From Bacillus sp. AFS088145 (lineage in GTDB: Bacteria; Bacillota; Bacilli; Bacillales; Bacillaceae_G): a stretch of 64,000 nt of DNA. A program made the translations under genes and the position numbers. The notes beneath the pieces are model-generated. The model was given only the letters and a program-made list of their open reading frames with translations. It was not told the origin of the DNA and searched no databases. Of the stretch, positions 63,434 through 64,000 are shown piece after piece. The stretch covers positions 127,170 through 191,169 of the forward strand of contig NZ_NUUX01000010.1 in NCBI RefSeq assembly GCF_002564465.1, given 5' to 3'. Position 1 is the first letter of the stretch. Every line of letters starts with the position of its first letter.

Positions 63434-63462
63434 AACTAACGCATTGCGTTAGTTCAATGGGC
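63434..63462. repeat. perfect 29-bp palindrome
   Basis: ATTGAACTAACGCA-T-TGCGTTAGTTCAAT: 14-bp arms and a single central base. It is the cleanest copy of the AACTAACG/CGTTAGTT family. Located between the divergent starts of the 174-aa gene and the last gene of the window. There is no T-run, so it does not look like a simple terminator. Confidence 0.88.
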
Positions 63463-63574
63463 GACTTCAAGTGATGATTTTTATTATCTGTATTAATAAA
63501 AGTTGTAGAATAGTAGGTGAAAGTAGTTATAATTAGGTATTAATTTAATTTAAGACAAAGTGGAGAATATTAAT

Positions 63575-64000
63575 ATGACTTTATATAAATTTATTGCATC
63601 AGATAACCCACTGGTAGAGGTAGATAATAGTGGTTTTATTCGAATTAAGGTAAGAGAACTAAAGAAAATTGAGCCGAAACTTGATTTGAAAATATGGGGA
63701 AATATAGACGATGAGTTAACTATACTTTATGCGAAGGACGATTCGGAAATGGGTGGATTAGAGATTTCATCATGTGATAATCCACCAAATGGTTTGGAAC
63801 ATTATATTAATAAAAAGTATATTTACTGGCTTGAAGGAGATTTTGGCTCTAAATTTTTAAAACAACTTACTGAGTATGTTAATTTATACGTTAATACAGA
63901 AGATAAGGTTGAACTTTGGTCAATTTTGTTTGGAGAAGGCAAAAAGACAAAACAGGTAAAATCTCTTTCATTAAATGAGATTTCTGAAGGTAGTTTTAAA
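63575..64000 (+). CDS. unknown protein, 3' end outside window
   Basis: The frame is open to the last base (142 codons). ATG at 63575 follows TGGAGAA. The product begins MTLYKFIASDNPLVEVDNSG and contains KIEPKLDLKIWGNIDDEL, GLEISSCDNPPNGLEHYINK and YIYWLEGDFGSKFLKQLTEY; soluble, acidic, no signal peptide. Family not recognised. It belongs to the row of unknown genes of this end. Confidence 0.75.
   Translation, partial: MTLYKFIASDNPLVEVDNSGFIRIKVRELKKIEPKLDLKIWGNIDDELTILYAKDDSEMGGLEISSCDNPPNGLEHYINKKYIYWLEGDFGSKFLKQLTEYVNLYVNTEDKVELWSILFGEGKKTKQVKSLSLNEISEGSFK

Noticed and set aside
61280-63462. True integron with attC sites
   Set aside because: No integron integrase in the window, and the genes are not all in one direction; the palindromes do not show the attC plan. 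Kept only as a cassette-like observation.

Overview
The window looks like a chromosomal segment of a low-GC, endospore-forming member of the Bacillaceae. The evidence is the strong A+T bias, the small acid-soluble spore protein genes (sspN, sspO, sspP, tlp), a SleL/YaaH-type cortex hydrolase, a GerAB-type germination permease, two T-box leaders, and a gene order that follows Bacillus subtilis: ccdA-ccdC-yneK ... sspP/sspO ... acnA(citB)-yneN-sspN-tlp-yneP-plsY(yneS)-yneT-parE-parC. I cannot name the species from sequence alone. No tRNA, rRNA, CRISPR array, intact insertion sequence or prophage was seen.

Layout. 0-3.3 kb: heterodimeric ABC exporter (YheI/YheH type), the first gene cut by the window edge. 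4-6 kb: secreted S53 (sedolisin/kumamolisin) peptidase. 6-7 kb: AzlCD branched-chain amino acid exporter. 7.6-9.5 kb: ccdA, ccdC and yneK, with ccdB missing. 9.7-20 kb: accessory region with orphan membrane proteins, a frameshifted membrane-protein gene, a degraded MarR gene beside an intact FMN reductase, a BdbD-like oxidoreductase, sspO/sspP/yfhD-like spore genes, a phage-type M15 endolysin, an acyltransferase, an orphan GerAB permease and a methyltransferase. 20-28.7 kb: acnA, yneN, an fbpB-like gene, sspN, tlp, sleL, an SPFH protein, yneP and plsY. 28.9-32.6 kb: a response regulator, a sensor kinase with a large outside domain, and an HtrA protease. 32.9-38.2 kb: yneT, parE, parC. 38.5-43.6 kb: complete liv branched-chain amino acid importer with a CodY-like box upstream. 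45-52.7 kb: glyS and a type-2 ileS, each behind a T-box, with a YccA/BI-1-like protein, a NETI protein, a zinc-ribbon protein and CorA between them. 53-60 kb: LysE exporter divergent from a MocR regulator, a P450, a GNAT, a HAD phosphatase, a DHA2 drug exporter and a dead MFS gene. 60.6-64 kb: small unknown genes separated by palindromic repeats.

How genes work together. The exported thiol-redox proteins (CcdA, CcdC, the TlpA-like YneN, the BdbD-like protein) point to cytochrome c maturation and disulfide chemistry outside the membrane. Cortex and core spore genes are spread among vegetative genes. The two-component system probably senses envelope or secretion stress and drives the HtrA gene directly behind it. 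Branched-chain amino acids are handled by an importer (Liv), an exporter (AzlCD) and a T-box-controlled IleRS.

The least explained structure is non-coding. (1) A structured element of about 150 bp occurs three times (26.2, 32.7 and 33.3 kb), each time inside the transcription terminator of a gene; two of the copies have duplicated part or all of that terminator. (2) At 61-63.5 kb, palindromes built on AACTAACG/CGTTAGTT and a 70-bp direct repeat separate small orphan genes in a cassette-like way. (3) Degenerate 20-21 bp tandem repeats of one family occur at 23.1 kb and, inverted, at 43.9 kb.
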